A stretch of DNA of 64,000 nucleotides from the NCBI RefSeq assembly GCF_000337195.1, contig NZ_AOID01000013.1, forward strand, positions 1-64,000, written 5' to 3'. The notes under the pieces were generated by a model. That model made no database searches and was not told the DNA's origin. It saw only the letters and a program-made list of their open reading frames with translations. The stretch's first letter is position 1. Each line of letters starts with the position of its first letter. The position numbers and the translations under genes are program-made. The DNA comes from Natrinema versiforme JCM 10478 (GTDB lineage: Archaea; Halobacteriota; Halobacteria; Halobacteriales; Natrialbaceae). This document shows positions 43,319-54,000 of this stretch, one piece after another.

Positions 43319-43438
43319 ATGAGCCGCCTCGTCGAATCCGACGAGTACGAGCGGTGCGGTGACCGAATCGACGCGCTTCGGCGGTTCTGTCCCGACTGTA
43401 CGCGCGCTGTTCGGAACGCTCGGGAGGGGCCACTATGA
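43319..43438 (+). CDS. Possible 39-residue Cys microprotein
   Basis: A short frame (MSRLVESDEYERCGDRIDAL, then RRFCPDCTRAV) has three cysteines in a knuckle-like arrangement and an acidic start. An AT-rich block near 43247-43258 could be its promoter. Too short to be certain. Confidence 0.4.
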   Translation: MSRLVESDEYERCGDRIDALRRFCPDCTRAVRNAREGPL

Positions 43439-43606
43439 GTTCTCGGGCGACGGAAGCCGATCGGTAGAACCCACTCCCGCGGACACGATACGAGATGGAG
43501 ATTCCACTACTGGGATGTCAAGAGCGGCTTAGATTCGGCCGAACTCTCGACCAATTCAAGTTTTCTAATCAACATGAACCTGTGGGGTTCAGATTGATAC
43601 TAGAAC

Positions 43607-43843
43607 ATGGTCCAAATCACACTCTCATGGCCGTTGGCGGTGTTGCTTGCTCTCCTCGGTGCCGCATGGATCTATTCCGATGGTCAAAAGCGGGATATGG
43701 AGTCTGCCGATATGTGGGCTGTCGGGTTCTTTATCGGGATGTTTATCCCTCCCATCATCGGCGCAGTAATTGTCGGTGTAGCGTCCCTCTGGAAACGGAA
43801 ACCGAGGAAAGGTTCCCCACAGCCTGTTGAGCACTACCGATAG
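43607..43843 (+). CDS. Small membrane protein (78 residues)
   Basis: Two hydrophobic helices are clear: SWPLAVLLALLGAAWIYSDG and WAVGFFIGMFIPPIIGAVIV, joined by a charged loop and followed by a basic tail (WKRKPRKG). I recognise no family. Its composition is less acidic than core genes. Confidence 0.55.
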   Translation: MVQITLSWPLAVLLALLGAAWIYSDGQKRDMESADMWAVGFFIGMFIPPIIGAVIVGVASLWKRKPRKGSPQPVEHYR

Positions 43844-44069
43844 CACGCACAATCACCGGACGCTGGTTAAGCGAGCGAATGAAGCAGTTGAAAACTACAA
43901 GTTCGAGCGCTCACTAGACCGATCCTGTCGTGGAATACCCTGATGTGCTCCCAACCCCCCGGGTCTCGATCGCACGCTGTCGATGGAATTACATACCAGA
44001 GATCAGAACCGTATCGTGTATGCCCTCCAACACGTGGACCCGACTCGCTCGTTCGACTCCAGGGGAATC

Positions 44070-44459
44070 ATGAACGAACGCCGGAATCGGCAGATCAGTG
44101 GCGTCGTCGGGGCGTTTCTGGTCCTCATCGCCGCCGCCCTCTTGTTGCTCTCGGCTCCCTTCCTCGAGGCACCGGTGGAGTTCGGGCAGGCGCTCGTGTT
44201 CGGATTGGCCGGCGTGTCCGACATCGTGGCAGCGACCGATACCCGACTCACCAACCGCTGGGCGTGGTACCAATGGAGCGGGCTCGGGAACATCCTGCTC
44301 GGGCTTGCGTTCCCGCTCACGTTCGCCGATAACGGCCTACTGCTGTTGCTCGTCGTAACCGCCGTCGGCGGCCTCTCGCTCGTGATTATGGGCGTCGACA
44401 TGCTCGTGTATCACGGGCAGTATACTCGAGAGAAGCGACTCGACCGCAACGGTGTCTGA
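44070..44459 (+). CDS. Membrane protein of unknown function (129 residues)
   Basis: The ATG at 44070 (MNERRNRQISG) is preferred over one 29 codons upstream because the positive start fits a membrane protein. Four hydrophobic helices are visible, including VVGAFLVLIAAALLLLSAP and LLLLLVVTAVGGLSLVIMG. The loop TNRWAWYQWSGLGN is Trp rich. No family is recognised. Confidence 0.6.
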   Translation: MNERRNRQISGVVGAFLVLIAAALLLLSAPFLEAPVEFGQALVFGLAGVSDIVAATDTRLTNRWAWYQWSGLGNILLGLAFPLTFADNGLLLLLVVTAVGGLSLVIMGVDMLVYHGQYTREKRLDRNGV

Positions 44460-44675
44460 TCGGAGCGGTTGCAGTTATCCGTCCGCTCTCAGCGGCCGCT
44501 CGAGTCGCGGCGGACAGTCGGGCCGCCGACGGCGGTCGTCTCAGTGCCGTCTCGAAACCACTACCACCAGACGCCGCAGTCGGGACTCGGCCCGTGAGCA
44601 CGGCTCGAGCGCAGGACGTTCTTTTCGAGAAAGATGGTCGCTACCAGCACGTTGTCCCTAGCGTGAGCCGAGCGT

Positions 44676-44993
44676 TTAGTCCTCGCCCGCGAGCCACGAC
44701 TCGAGGCGGGAAACGATGATATCGGCGATGGCCTCGCTGATGCGGTCGGGCGAGTCGGAGAGGTCCCAGACGTAGTCGCCGCCCTGCGTAACGGTGACCC
44801 AGTCGACGTACTCGCGGCGATCCAACTCGAGCAGGAGGTCCTCGAAGACGGACTCGTTGAGACGACAGCCCAGCGCGTCCTCGATGGAGTCGGCAAGTTG
44901 CGGGGTCGTCGCGACGATGGCGTCCTCAAGGGCGGTGTCGATGATTGCGGGACCGGCCGTCGGCGTCGACGGGGATGGCGGTCGATCGGTCAT
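44676..44993 (-). CDS. Haloarchaeal protein of unknown function (105 residues)
   Basis: The ATG at 44991-44993 (MTDRPPSPSTPT) is chosen because the upstream extension is basic and not haloarchaeal in style. The core (PQLADSIEDALGCRL, then LLLELDRREYVDWVTV) could be a winged-helix-like fold, but no family is certain. It may be a small regulator. Confidence 0.5.
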   Translation of the reverse strand: MTDRPPSPSTPTAGPAIIDTALEDAIVATTPQLADSIEDALGCRLNESVFEDLLLELDRREYVDWVTVTQGGDYVWDLSDSPDRISEAIADIIVSRLESWLAGED

Positions 44994-45342
44994 GTTCGGA
45001 CACTGGTTGTGCACGTGGTAGTAATAGGTCTGGTGGTAGTCACGGATCCACGACGGTAACGGATCGATACCTATTGGAACGCTGTCGATAACGCCCGACG
45101 ACCGGGATGACGGTTTCGACGAGGACTCGAGCAGGTTGTATACGCCGGCGGCAGGGGAGCGCACGCCGTCTCCAGCCAGTTCTACTCACGGTGCTGGCTC
45201 GTCAGTCGGACCAAGCATGACGATGACGAACTCGAGGGCCACCGGTCGCCAAATCCTGCGATCAGAAGGTGTCCTGAGGAGCCGCTCCTCGCGCGTGTCG
45301 CTGGCTGCGTCTCCGGCGTGTCTGCCGAACTGAGGACGCCCG
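44994..45342. other. Intergenic stretch of 349 bases
   Basis: It lies upstream of the 105-residue protein gene and downstream of the MaoC gene. CTATTACTACC on the minus strand near 45030 may be a promoter. I see no gene, repeat or RNA. Confidence 0.4.
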
Positions 45343-45999
45343 TTACGTCTCGGGCAGTTCGTTGATAATGACGACGGCTTCGCCGTCGATGACCGTTGCT
45401 TCGTCCTCGCCGACGACGGTCGTGTGCAGCCGGTAGCGGTCGCCGCCGAGGTCTTCGACGATCTCGCACTCGGCGGTGACTGTCTCGCCGATCTGGACCG
45501 GTCCCGTGAACTCGAGGTCCTGTGAGAGGTAGACCGTGACGCCGGGGAAGCGGGCCAGTGCGGCGCTGATCGTACCGGCGACGAGCGTGCCGTGGGCGAT
45601 CCGGCCGCCGAACTGGGTCGCCGCGGCGAAATCGGACTCGAGGTGGAGCCGGTTGGTGTCACCGGAGACCTGTGCGAACGCGGTTACGTCGGTGTCCGCG
45701 ATCGGCTTACTGAAGCGGACGTAGTCGCCGACGCCGAGCGAGTCGTAGTCGTCGGTCGAGCGCTCCATGACCCAAGTCTCGTCGCCGAACGCGACTTCGG
45801 CTGTCGCCGGCGCGGTCGTCGTCTCACCTTCCGATTCGGCCGTGGGTGCCTCGCTCGCCGCGGAGCCAAGGCCCATCGCCGCGAGAAGCGCGTTGTTGGC
45901 CTCGACGTAGCTGTTGACGACGTGTTTCGAGATGTTGGTCCACTGGTCGGTCGCTGGCGTGGCGTCTGCGCTATCGGTGTCCGGACATTGGCTACTCAT
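45343..45999 (-). CDS. MaoC-family (R)-specific enoyl-CoA hydratase with N-terminal extension
   Basis: The 218-residue product has the hotdog-fold hydratase 2 motif, FAQVSGDTNRLHLESDFA, with catalytic Asp and His four residues apart, then GRIAHGTL. An extension of about 75 residues precedes it; its DQWTNISKHVVNSYVEANNA segment resembles granule-associated (phasin-like) helices, followed by a Thr/Glu-rich linker. It would convert 2-enoyl-CoA to (R)-3-hydroxyacyl-CoA, feeding polyhydroxyalkanoate synthesis. The granule link is inference. A phaB-type reductase lies 14 kb away. Confidence 0.75.
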   Translation of the reverse strand: MSSQCPDTDSADATPATDQWTNISKHVVNSYVEANNALLAAMGLGSAASEAPTAESEGETTTAPATAEVAFGDETWVMERSTDDYDSLGVGDYVRFSKPIADTDVTAFAQVSGDTNRLHLESDFAAATQFGGRIAHGTLVAGTISAALARFPGVTVYLSQDLEFTGPVQIGETVTAECEIVEDLGGDRYRLHTTVVGEDEATVIDGEAVVIINELPET

Positions 46000-46168
46000 A
46001 GCGTTGGATGTGGAAAGCTACCATTCGACGGGTTCTAACGGTTCCGGCTCCGAGTACCACGGTCGCCGCCTTTGTGGTATCGCCAAATCACGTTGGGACA
46101 GTGACACCGATTGTCGATCTCGGCGACGATCGGTGCAGGCAGTCCGAGCCGAAACTGGTGGGACGGGG

Positions 46169-46996
46169 CTACGTCGCGGGCAGGGCTGCGAGGAAATCGG
46201 CCGCCGCCGAGTTAAACGCCCGCGGTCGGTCCTGATTGACGAGGTGGCCCGAATCAGCGAGTTCCAGCCGATCGCCGTCGGCGACCGCCGAGGCGATCTG
46301 GCGGCCCTGTCGCTTGACCAGCGGGGCCTCCTGTTCGCCGTGGACCACGAGCGTCGGGGTCTCGAGACCGGTCAGTTCGGGCGGCTCGTACCGGTAGAGC
46401 GCGTCGAAGATCTTGCGGAACTCCGCCGACGGGATGTCGCCGACGTCTTCGATCGCCGCGGCCCTGGTCTCGGGGTCGACCGACAGCCACCGCTCGCCGG
46501 TCGTCGCCTGAATCGACTGCAACATCGATCGGAAAGTCCCTTTCGACCCGGACACCGACAGCGATGCCGACATCGCCGGCAGCGGCGACCAGAACGCCTT
46601 CATCCCTGCCGGCAATTCCACCGGCGGCATCGATCGCACTGCGCCGCCCAAAATCACTCCCGCCGCGCCGTCGGGATGGCGATCGACGTACTCTTGGACG
46701 ACCATCGATCCCAGCGAGAGCCCACAGAGGATGGGCCGCTCGATCTCGAGTTCCGAGAACAGGGCCTCGAGGTCGTCCGTAAAGAGACCGATCGAGTACC
46801 GATCCGGCTCCGTCGCGCCGGTGTCGCCATGGCCCCGCACGTCGAGCGTGACGACCTGGTAGTCGTCGGCGAAGTGCTCAACCTGTGGCTCCCACGCGGT
46901 GCCGTTCATCCAGCCGCCGTGGACGAACACCAGCGGCGGGCCCGTCCCGCTCGTCTCGTAGTGAATGGTCCCGTCCGCGAGTTCGAGTGCTGCCAT
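46169..46996 (-). CDS. Alpha/beta hydrolase
   Basis: The 275-residue product has VFVHGGWMNG (oxyanion loop), CGLSLGSMV with the nucleophile serine, and LADSGHLVNQDRP with the catalytic histidine. The acidic member is probably in the strand TLVVHGEQEAPL or just before it. The family includes esterases, lactonases and haloperoxidase-like enzymes; the substrate cannot be named. Confidence 0.85.
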   Translation of the reverse strand: MAALELADGTIHYETSGTGPPLVFVHGGWMNGTAWEPQVEHFADDYQVVTLDVRGHGDTGATEPDRYSIGLFTDDLEALFSELEIERPILCGLSLGSMVVQEYVDRHPDGAAGVILGGAVRSMPPVELPAGMKAFWSPLPAMSASLSVSGSKGTFRSMLQSIQATTGERWLSVDPETRAAAIEDVGDIPSAEFRKIFDALYRYEPPELTGLETPTLVVHGEQEAPLVKRQGRQIASAVADGDRLELADSGHLVNQDRPRAFNSAAADFLAALPAT

Positions 46997-47145
46997 ACGC
47001 TCACTGGGGCCTGGGCGCTCTTAGAACGAGCGGTTGCCCTCACACGGCGTGAAACTCACTCGAGTTGATTCGACCCCGAACCGATCGACGCGGTTCGTTT
47101 CGCGTCACGACAGTCGGCAGGTTGCTCCCGCCCACCGACCCGCAG

Positions 47146-48741
47146 TCAGTCCTCGCGGCTGGCGGTGGCCTCGGTCCCGACCCAGCGGTCCCAGAACGAT
47201 TCGAACTCCGACTCGTCCTCGGTGAGCCGGTTCCACTCCGCGAGGCCGCGTTCCTCGCGGGTGCCCGGAATCGTGTTGTCGAGGACGAGCGCCGCGAGCC
47301 CGCCGACGGCCATCCCGGTCGAGCCGATGATGAAGACGGTGTCGACGACGGCCTGTGCGGCGGCTTCGATCGGCCCCGCAGCGGCCGTCCCCGCGACACC
47401 GAGCGCGGCGAGCAGCGAGTCGATTCCGGCTTCGAGGCCGACTGACTCCCGGAACGCGATCGTGCTCTCGAAGTTGCCCATGTACGCCGGGATCGCCAGC
47501 CCGACGAAGAGTGCAAAGCCGATGACGAAGGTGTTCCGCGAGGAGTCGAGATCGACGTGGCGCAGGTTCGAGATCCCGACGGCGACGATCTGGCCGAACA
47601 TGGCGATGAAGAGGCCGCCGACGATCGGGTCTGGAATCGTCGCGATCAGCTGACCGAAGTAGCCGATGAAGCCGACGAACAGCATGATCACGGCCCCGAT
47701 CTTGACGACGTATCTCGAGGCGACCCCGGTCAGCCCGATCGCGCCGATGTTTTCGGAGTAGGAAGTCGAGCCGGCGGTGCCCATCACGCCCGAGAAGACG
47801 TTCATGAGCCCCTCCATCCCGATGCCGTGATTGATTCGCTTCCCGCTCGGTGCGCCGGAACCGGTGATGTTCGCCACGGCGTAGTAGTCGCCGATGCTCT
47901 CGACGATCGACGCCAGCACCCCGGCGAACATCCCGACGACGAAGGCGGTCGTCACCTGCGGGATCCCCCACTGGAAGGGGTAGATCGGCATCAGTGCCCG
48001 AGTGTCCGTGACCTGTCCGAGCTCGATGTATCCCGGATGCCCCCCACCGATCACGCCGAGTACCGACAGTGTGGCGGCGACGACCCACGCGATGACGAGT
48101 GCCAGAATAACCGGATACAGGCGAAAGGCCCTGTGTTTGACGTCGAGATACTGCGAGAACAGCAGAATGAGTCCGAGCGTGAGCCCGAGCAGCCACCAGC
48201 TCTGGTCGGGGGTCGTGATCTGCGATGCGTTGAACAGCGACAGGCCGATCAGCGCGATCGTGGGCGCGATGACGACCGGCGAGAGGTATCGTCGGAGTTT
48301 CCCGACCAGTCCGAAATACCCCATCGCGACTTCGACGACCGCGGCGACGATGATCGCTCCCTGTAACTGCAACAGCGCCGCCTCCCAACTCGGTTGCCCG
48401 GAGACGCCGCCTGCGGTCACGACGCCGACGATCGCCAGCGCCGGCGCGAGCATGGAAAACGGCGCACCCTGGACGATCGGGTATCGGTTCCCGAACGTCG
48501 TCTGGGCGAGCGTCGCGATCCCGGAGACGACGAAGAACGTCCCGATAAATCGCGCGGTCACGCCGGGTGGCATTCCCATCGCGTCGGCCAATATCAGCGG
48601 CACCGCGATGTTCGCGCCCACCATCGTCAGGTAGTGCTGAACCCCCAGTACCATCGATTCGCCGACCGGCGGCTGTTCGTCGATCCCGTATTCGATATCG
48701 TCACCGACGGACTCGTCGGCGACTGGCTCGTCCCCCGTCAT
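47146..48741 (-). CDS. NCS2-family nucleobase permease (uracil/xanthine type)
   Basis: The 531-residue membrane protein has about 12-14 hydrophobic helices. VLGVQHYLTMVGANIAVPLI at the start and GNRYPIVQGAPFSMLAP are family signatures, and GMEGLMNVFSGVMGTAG includes the substrate-site region. It imports uracil, xanthine or a related base with protons. No purine or pyrimidine gene is adjacent. Confidence 0.85.
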   Translation of the reverse strand: MTGDEPVADESVGDDIEYGIDEQPPVGESMVLGVQHYLTMVGANIAVPLILADAMGMPPGVTARFIGTFFVVSGIATLAQTTFGNRYPIVQGAPFSMLAPALAIVGVVTAGGVSGQPSWEAALLQLQGAIIVAAVVEVAMGYFGLVGKLRRYLSPVVIAPTIALIGLSLFNASQITTPDQSWWLLGLTLGLILLFSQYLDVKHRAFRLYPVILALVIAWVVAATLSVLGVIGGGHPGYIELGQVTDTRALMPIYPFQWGIPQVTTAFVVGMFAGVLASIVESIGDYYAVANITGSGAPSGKRINHGIGMEGLMNVFSGVMGTAGSTSYSENIGAIGLTGVASRYVVKIGAVIMLFVGFIGYFGQLIATIPDPIVGGLFIAMFGQIVAVGISNLRHVDLDSSRNTFVIGFALFVGLAIPAYMGNFESTIAFRESVGLEAGIDSLLAALGVAGTAAAGPIEAAAQAVVDTVFIIGSTGMAVGGLAALVLDNTIPGTREERGLAEWNRLTEDESEFESFWDRWVGTEATASRED

Positions 48742-48819
48742 CGATTCTCGTCGGATAACGACCGAGGGTGTTCAAAGGGGTGTTGGTCCGTCCCCGCTCC
48801 CGTCCGATCGCTCGAGAAG

Positions 48820-51057
48820 CTACCGCTGTCGCTGTGTCTCGTCGGCCGCCCGCTCGGCGGCCGCCCGTACCGTGTCGACCGACAGCGAGGCGAGGTCGAC
48901 CAGTTCGCCCTCGGTCTCGCCGGCGACCAGTTCCGAGAGCCCGGCCCGAGAGTCGTCGCCCGCGTCGACGACGGCCACCCGAGTATCGCTGGCCGCCAGC
49001 GCTCGAGCCGCGGTTCGGGTCGCCTCGGTCGGGCTCCCGTCGGCGACGTTCGCCCGGCCGTCCGTGACGAGGACGACCACCGAGGCGTCGGTTTCGGCCC
49101 GCTCGAGCACTCGTCTCGAGGTCTCGAGGCCGGCCGGTAGCGGTGTGCGGTCGCCCGAGGGGAGGTTTTTGAGATGGCGGGCGGCCAGCGAGACGCTGTC
49201 GGTCGGCGGGAGCAAGACGTCGGCGTCTTCGCCCGCAAACGCCACGAACGCGACCTGATCGCGCTGTTCGTAGCTGTCGCGCAGCAACTCGAGGACGACG
49301 CCTTTCGCAGTCCGCATCGCCGGCCGCATCGAGGCGCTGGCGTCGACGGCGAAGACGATCGTCACCGATGTCTCGCCGGTGCGAACCGATTGCCGGAGAT
49401 CCTGCTCCTCGACGCGGGATTCGCCCCGAGAGGCGGCCGATCGAACCGACGCCGCGGCATCGATCGAGCCCTCGCCCGAGGCGGGTTCGGTGCGGACCCG
49501 AGCGCCCCGGTTGTCCGTACTCGGTGCCGTGCTCGCCCGGGACCCGGTCGCCGTCGCGTTCCCGCTGTGTTCGGCCGTCGGCGTCTCGAGGTCCGGTGCC
49601 CGCGCCTCGCCGATACCCGCTCGCTGCTGGCCGGGAACCAGCGGTTGAGCGGTTTCGTCGTCCCCGTCGCCTCCGCCGTTCTCGGGCGATTCGTCCGATT
49701 CCGACTCCCGCTCGCTCGAGTCGTCGTCCGGCCCGCCGTCGCCGGTCTCGGCGGGCGACTGGTTCGCCGACGCCGGTCGCTCGCCGTCGTCGGGTCGGCG
49801 TTCGGGACTCGAGTTGTCACCCGGTTCGGACTCGTCGCTTTCGGAATTCTCCGCGTCACTTGAGCCGTCACCATCCGCGCTCCCATCATCCTCGCTGCCG
49901 TCATCGTGTTCGTTCCCGTCGCCGGGTTCCGGTTCGGCTTCCTCGTCCGTACCGTCCTCACCGTCATCCGCGTCGCTCTCACCGTCTCCGTTTCCCTCGT
50001 CGGGCGACTCCTCGTCGAACCGGTCCTCGAGCAGGTCGTCCAGATCCGGTTCGTCCTCGAAGGGCGTGCTCCGGAGGCGATGGGGAAGGGCGTAGGTCGC
50101 GGCCTCGTGGATATCGGACTCGATGACCGTCTCGCGGCCCTCGAGCGCGGCCAGCGTCATGGCGGTCCGCGCCGTCGCCACGTCACCGCGATGACCGTCG
50201 ACGCCGGCCTCGAGACAGAGTTCGGCGATCTCTTCTTTGAACTCGGCGGGGAGCGAGACGCTCGAGCGACGGTCTCGAGCGGCGGCCAGATCGTCGCGAA
50301 GGGTGTCGACCTCCTGGGCGTACTCCGTTCGCGGATCGGCTGTGCCGTCATCGCCAGCGCCGCCATCGGCCTCGAGTGCGCGGTCGATGATCTCCACGCG
50401 GTCGTCGATCTCCCGGCAGCCCTCGACGCTGGCCTGCAGGGCGAAGCGGTCCCGCAGTTGGGGTCGCAGATCGCCCTCTTCAGGGTTCATCGTCCCGATC
50501 AGGGTGAAGTCGGCGGGGTGGGAGACGCTGACGCCGTCCCGTTCGACGGTGTTGACGCCGCTCGCAGCCGAATCGAGGATGATGTCGACAAGGTGGTCGT
50601 CAAGCAGGTTGACCTCGTCGACGTAGAGGATACCGCGATTGGCCCGAGCCAGCAGGCCGGGATCGAAGTCGGCCTCGCCGGCTAAGGCGTCCTCGACCGA
50701 GAGGGTGCCGACGACCCGATCGCGGGTCGCACCGAGCGGGAGCGTGACGAGGGGAACCGGTCTCGTCTCGACCGGTAGATCGTCTGAATCGCGGTCGCGA
50801 CAGTCGTCACACTGCAGGTCGGGGTCGTCGGGCGAACAGCCGTACGGGCAGTCCGCGACGGCTCGCTGCTCGGGCAGGAGATCGACGAGCGCCCGAACGG
50901 CGGTCGACTTCGCGGTTCCTTTCTCGCCGACGATCAGGGCCCCGTCGAGGCCGTCGTCGGCCGCGACGGCGAGCAACACGCGCTTTAACTCGTCCTGTCC
51001 GACGATCGCCGGAAAGGGGAGTGACGATAGCTTTTTGCCCCCGGCGTTTGCAACCAT
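48820..51057 (-). CDS. ChlID-type cobaltochelatase ATPase subunit (fused AAA+ and VWA)
   Basis: The 745-residue product joins a ChlI-like AAA+ module (LIVGEKGTAKSTAVRAL, Walker A near residue 44; GILYVDEVNLLDDHLVD, Walker B; GTMNPEEGDLRPQL sensor) to a C-terminal VWA domain (FAVDASASMRPAM) through a very acidic linker of about 150 residues. A cysteine cluster (CPYGC, CDDCRD) near residue 90 interrupts the AAA+ part. It powers cobalt insertion by CobN, whose gene is divergent with 34 bases between the start codons. Confidence 0.85.
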   Translation of the reverse strand: MVANAGGKKLSSLPFPAIVGQDELKRVLLAVAADDGLDGALIVGEKGTAKSTAVRALVDLLPEQRAVADCPYGCSPDDPDLQCDDCRDRDSDDLPVETRPVPLVTLPLGATRDRVVGTLSVEDALAGEADFDPGLLARANRGILYVDEVNLLDDHLVDIILDSAASGVNTVERDGVSVSHPADFTLIGTMNPEEGDLRPQLRDRFALQASVEGCREIDDRVEIIDRALEADGGAGDDGTADPRTEYAQEVDTLRDDLAAARDRRSSVSLPAEFKEEIAELCLEAGVDGHRGDVATARTAMTLAALEGRETVIESDIHEAATYALPHRLRSTPFEDEPDLDDLLEDRFDEESPDEGNGDGESDADDGEDGTDEEAEPEPGDGNEHDDGSEDDGSADGDGSSDAENSESDESEPGDNSSPERRPDDGERPASANQSPAETGDGGPDDDSSERESESDESPENGGGDGDDETAQPLVPGQQRAGIGEARAPDLETPTAEHSGNATATGSRASTAPSTDNRGARVRTEPASGEGSIDAAASVRSAASRGESRVEEQDLRQSVRTGETSVTIVFAVDASASMRPAMRTAKGVVLELLRDSYEQRDQVAFVAFAGEDADVLLPPTDSVSLAARHLKNLPSGDRTPLPAGLETSRRVLERAETDASVVVLVTDGRANVADGSPTEATRTAARALAASDTRVAVVDAGDDSRAGLSELVAGETEGELVDLASLSVDTVRAAAERAADETQRQR

Positions 51058-51091
51058 ATTTGAGCTAATACAACAGAGGTTTAAAAGTACG
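51058..51091. promoter_or_regulatory. Divergent promoter region of chlID and cobN with cobalamin motif
   Basis: Only 34 bases separate the two ATGs. TTTTAAA on the minus strand (centre about 51084) is 27 bases from the chlID start, fitting a leaderless TATA box. The minus strand at 51060-51074 reads GTTGTATTAGCTCAA, a 12 of 15 match to the motif before cbiA. It covers the place where a cobN TATA box and the chlID transcript start would be. Confidence 0.5.
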
Positions 51092-54000
51092 ATGACACGG
51101 ATCGGGATCTACACCGCGACGGAGAACGAACTCGGCTCGATCGGCCGGGCCGCACAGCGCCTCGAGGGCGTCGAGCTGGTCGTCCGCTCGGAGAGCGACC
51201 TCGAGGACGAGGCCGACGTCGAGGAGTTCGTCGAGGAATTGCACGACGCCGCGGCGGCGATCTTCTGGCTGCACGGGGCCGAAGACAGCATGCCGGGCTA
51301 CGACTACGCGACGGGCGCACTCGAGGAGGCCGGCGTCCCGCTGGTCGTCAAGGCGACCGGCGACGCATTTGCGTTCGAGGATACGACGGTCTCGACCGAG
51401 CACCGCGATCTGACCTACGACTATCTGGAGAAGGGCGGGACGATCAACGTCGCGAACCTGTGTCGCTTCCTCGCGGCCGAGTACGAGGGCCGCGATATCG
51501 ACTACGACGAGCCGACCGAACTCCCCACTGAGGGCGTCTACCATCCCGACCATCCGGGCATCGAGTACGAGGACTTACTCGCGACCCACGACCCGGACAA
51601 GCCGACGGTCGCGGTCTGGTTCTACGAGTCCCACTGGACCCACGAGAACACCCGGTACGTCGACGCGCAGGTCCGTGCGCTCGAGGAACAGGGGGCGAAC
51701 GCCCTGCCGATCTTCTGTAACCCGGCAACGGATACGGACGAACAGGAAGACGCCGAATGGGTCACTGACAACTGGCTCTTGGACGAGGCGGGCGAACCGA
51801 TCGTCGACGCCGTGCTCTCTTCGTTTATGTTCTCTCTCTCGATGGACGAGCGCGGCCGCAGCGCCGACGACGAGGGCAGTTCCGCCGAAGACGTCTTCCT
51901 CGACCGCCTCGGGGTGCCGGTCCTGCAGACGGTCACGACGATGCGTTCCCGATCCCGGTACGAGTCCAGCGACACGGGCGTCATGGGCTTCGAACTGGCT
52001 CTCTCGGTCGCGCTGCCGGAGTTCGACGGCAACGTCATCACCCACCCGATCTCGGGCAAGGAACGCACCGACGACAAGGCCGGCATCGGCTCCGCGCCGA
52101 AACACCACTTCCCGATCGAGGACCGGATCGACCACGCCACGCGGCTCGCGGTCAACTGGGCCGAACTGCGCCACACGCCCAACGAGGACAAGCAGGTCGC
52201 CGTCGTCCTCCACAACTACCCGCCGAGCGACGACGGGATCGGCACTGCGTTCGGCCTCGATTCGCCCGAATCGACCGTGAATCTGCTCGAGGAACTCGAG
52301 GCTCGCGGCTACGATCTGGGTGACGAGATGCCCGAGGACGGCCAGACGCTGGTCGAGAAACTCACTGCTCAACTCACCCTCGAGGACCGCTGGGTCGCGC
52401 CGGAGGACGTTCGCGATCTCTCGGTCGACGTCGTCTCACCGGATACCTACGAGGAGTGGTTCGCCGACGCCGACGAGCGGTTCCAGGAGAACATCATCGA
52501 GGAGTGGGGCGAGGTCCCCGACCGCCCGTTCGCGATTCCGGGCGTCGAGTTCGGCAACGTGCTCGTCACCGTCCAGCCTCCGCGTGGATTCGGGATGGAC
52601 CCTTCGAAGGTCTACCACGACTCGAACCTCCAGCCGCCACACGACTACTTCGCCTTCTACGGCTGGCTCCGGAACGCGTTCGAGACCGACGCTGTCGTCC
52701 ATCTGGGAACTCACGGAAGCCTCGAGTGGCTCCCCGGGAAGACCGTCGGGCTGAACGGCGAGAGCGCGCCGGATCAGCTGATCGACGACATCCCGAACGT
52801 CTACCCCTACATCGTCAACAACCCCGGCGAGGGGACGCAGGCCAAGCGCCGCTCGTATGCGGCGATCGTCGACTACCTGACCCCCGTCATGCGGAACGCG
52901 GGCACCTACGACGAGTTATCCGAACTCGAGGAACTCGCGAACCAGTACCGAGAGGCCGGGATGGAAGACGCCCGCGCCGACGATGGGCAGCACCTCGCGG
53001 ACCTTATGCGCGAGAAAGTCGCGGAACTCGATCTCGCCGTCGAGCTCGGTATCACCGGCACAATCGACGAGAAGGCCGATGTTCGCGGTCCCGACGAGGC
53101 CGGTTCGACCCTCGCTGAGGGCGACGTAGCTGGCGACGAGGTCGACATCGATGAACTGGTCGAACGAATCCACGAGTATCTCACGGACGTGAAGACGACC
53201 CAGATCCGGCTCGGGCTGCACACCATGTCCGAGCCGCCGGAGGGCGAGCGCCTGACCGAGTATCTGGTCGCGCTCACCCGACTCGAGAATCCCGGCGCGC
53301 CGAGCCTGCGCGAGAGCGTGGCGGGCGCGCTGGGTGTGGATTACGAGAAAATGCTCGAGTCGCCCGGCGAGTACGCCGAGGACCTCGGGATGACCTACGC
53401 CGAGGCGGCCGACGAGGTCTACGAGACCAGCGTCGCCCTGATCGAGACGCTCGCCGAACACGACTTCGACATCCCGGTCTCGGAGCGCGAGGCCGGCCCC
53501 GACGATGAGGTGAACATGAATCTGCTCGTGGTCGACCTCGAGACGATCGGCGACGGGCGCGCGAAGTCGGGTGCTCACAACGACCTGCGGAAGGCCCTGG
53601 CCTACATCTGCGAGGAGGCCCAGCCCCGCGTGCAGGGGGCCGAAGACGAGATCCCCCGGACCGCGGACGCCCTCTCGGGCGAGTACGTACCGCCGGGCGG
53701 CTCGGGTGCGCCGACCCGTGGCGGCGTCGACCTGCTGCCGACCGCGCGGAACTTCTACACGCTGGACCCGCGGAAGGTACCCGCAAAGGCCGCGTGGCAG
53801 GTCGGCAGCGAGGTCGCGGAGGGCGTCCTCGAGCGCCACCACGCCGAAAACGACGAGTACCCAGAAGAGATCGGCGTGGTCGCGTGGGGGACCCCGACGG
53901 TGCGCACCCGCGGCGAGACCATCGCACAGGTGCTGGCGATGATGGGCGTCGAACCGCAGTGGACCGACGCCGGCCGGATCGACGACGTCGAACCGATCCC

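Noticed and set aside
42960-43322. Frame of 120 codons between the two small Cys proteins
   Set aside because: It overlaps both neighbours neatly, but its composition (Ser/Arg rich, scattered Cys and His) is unlike coding DNA here and no family is visible.
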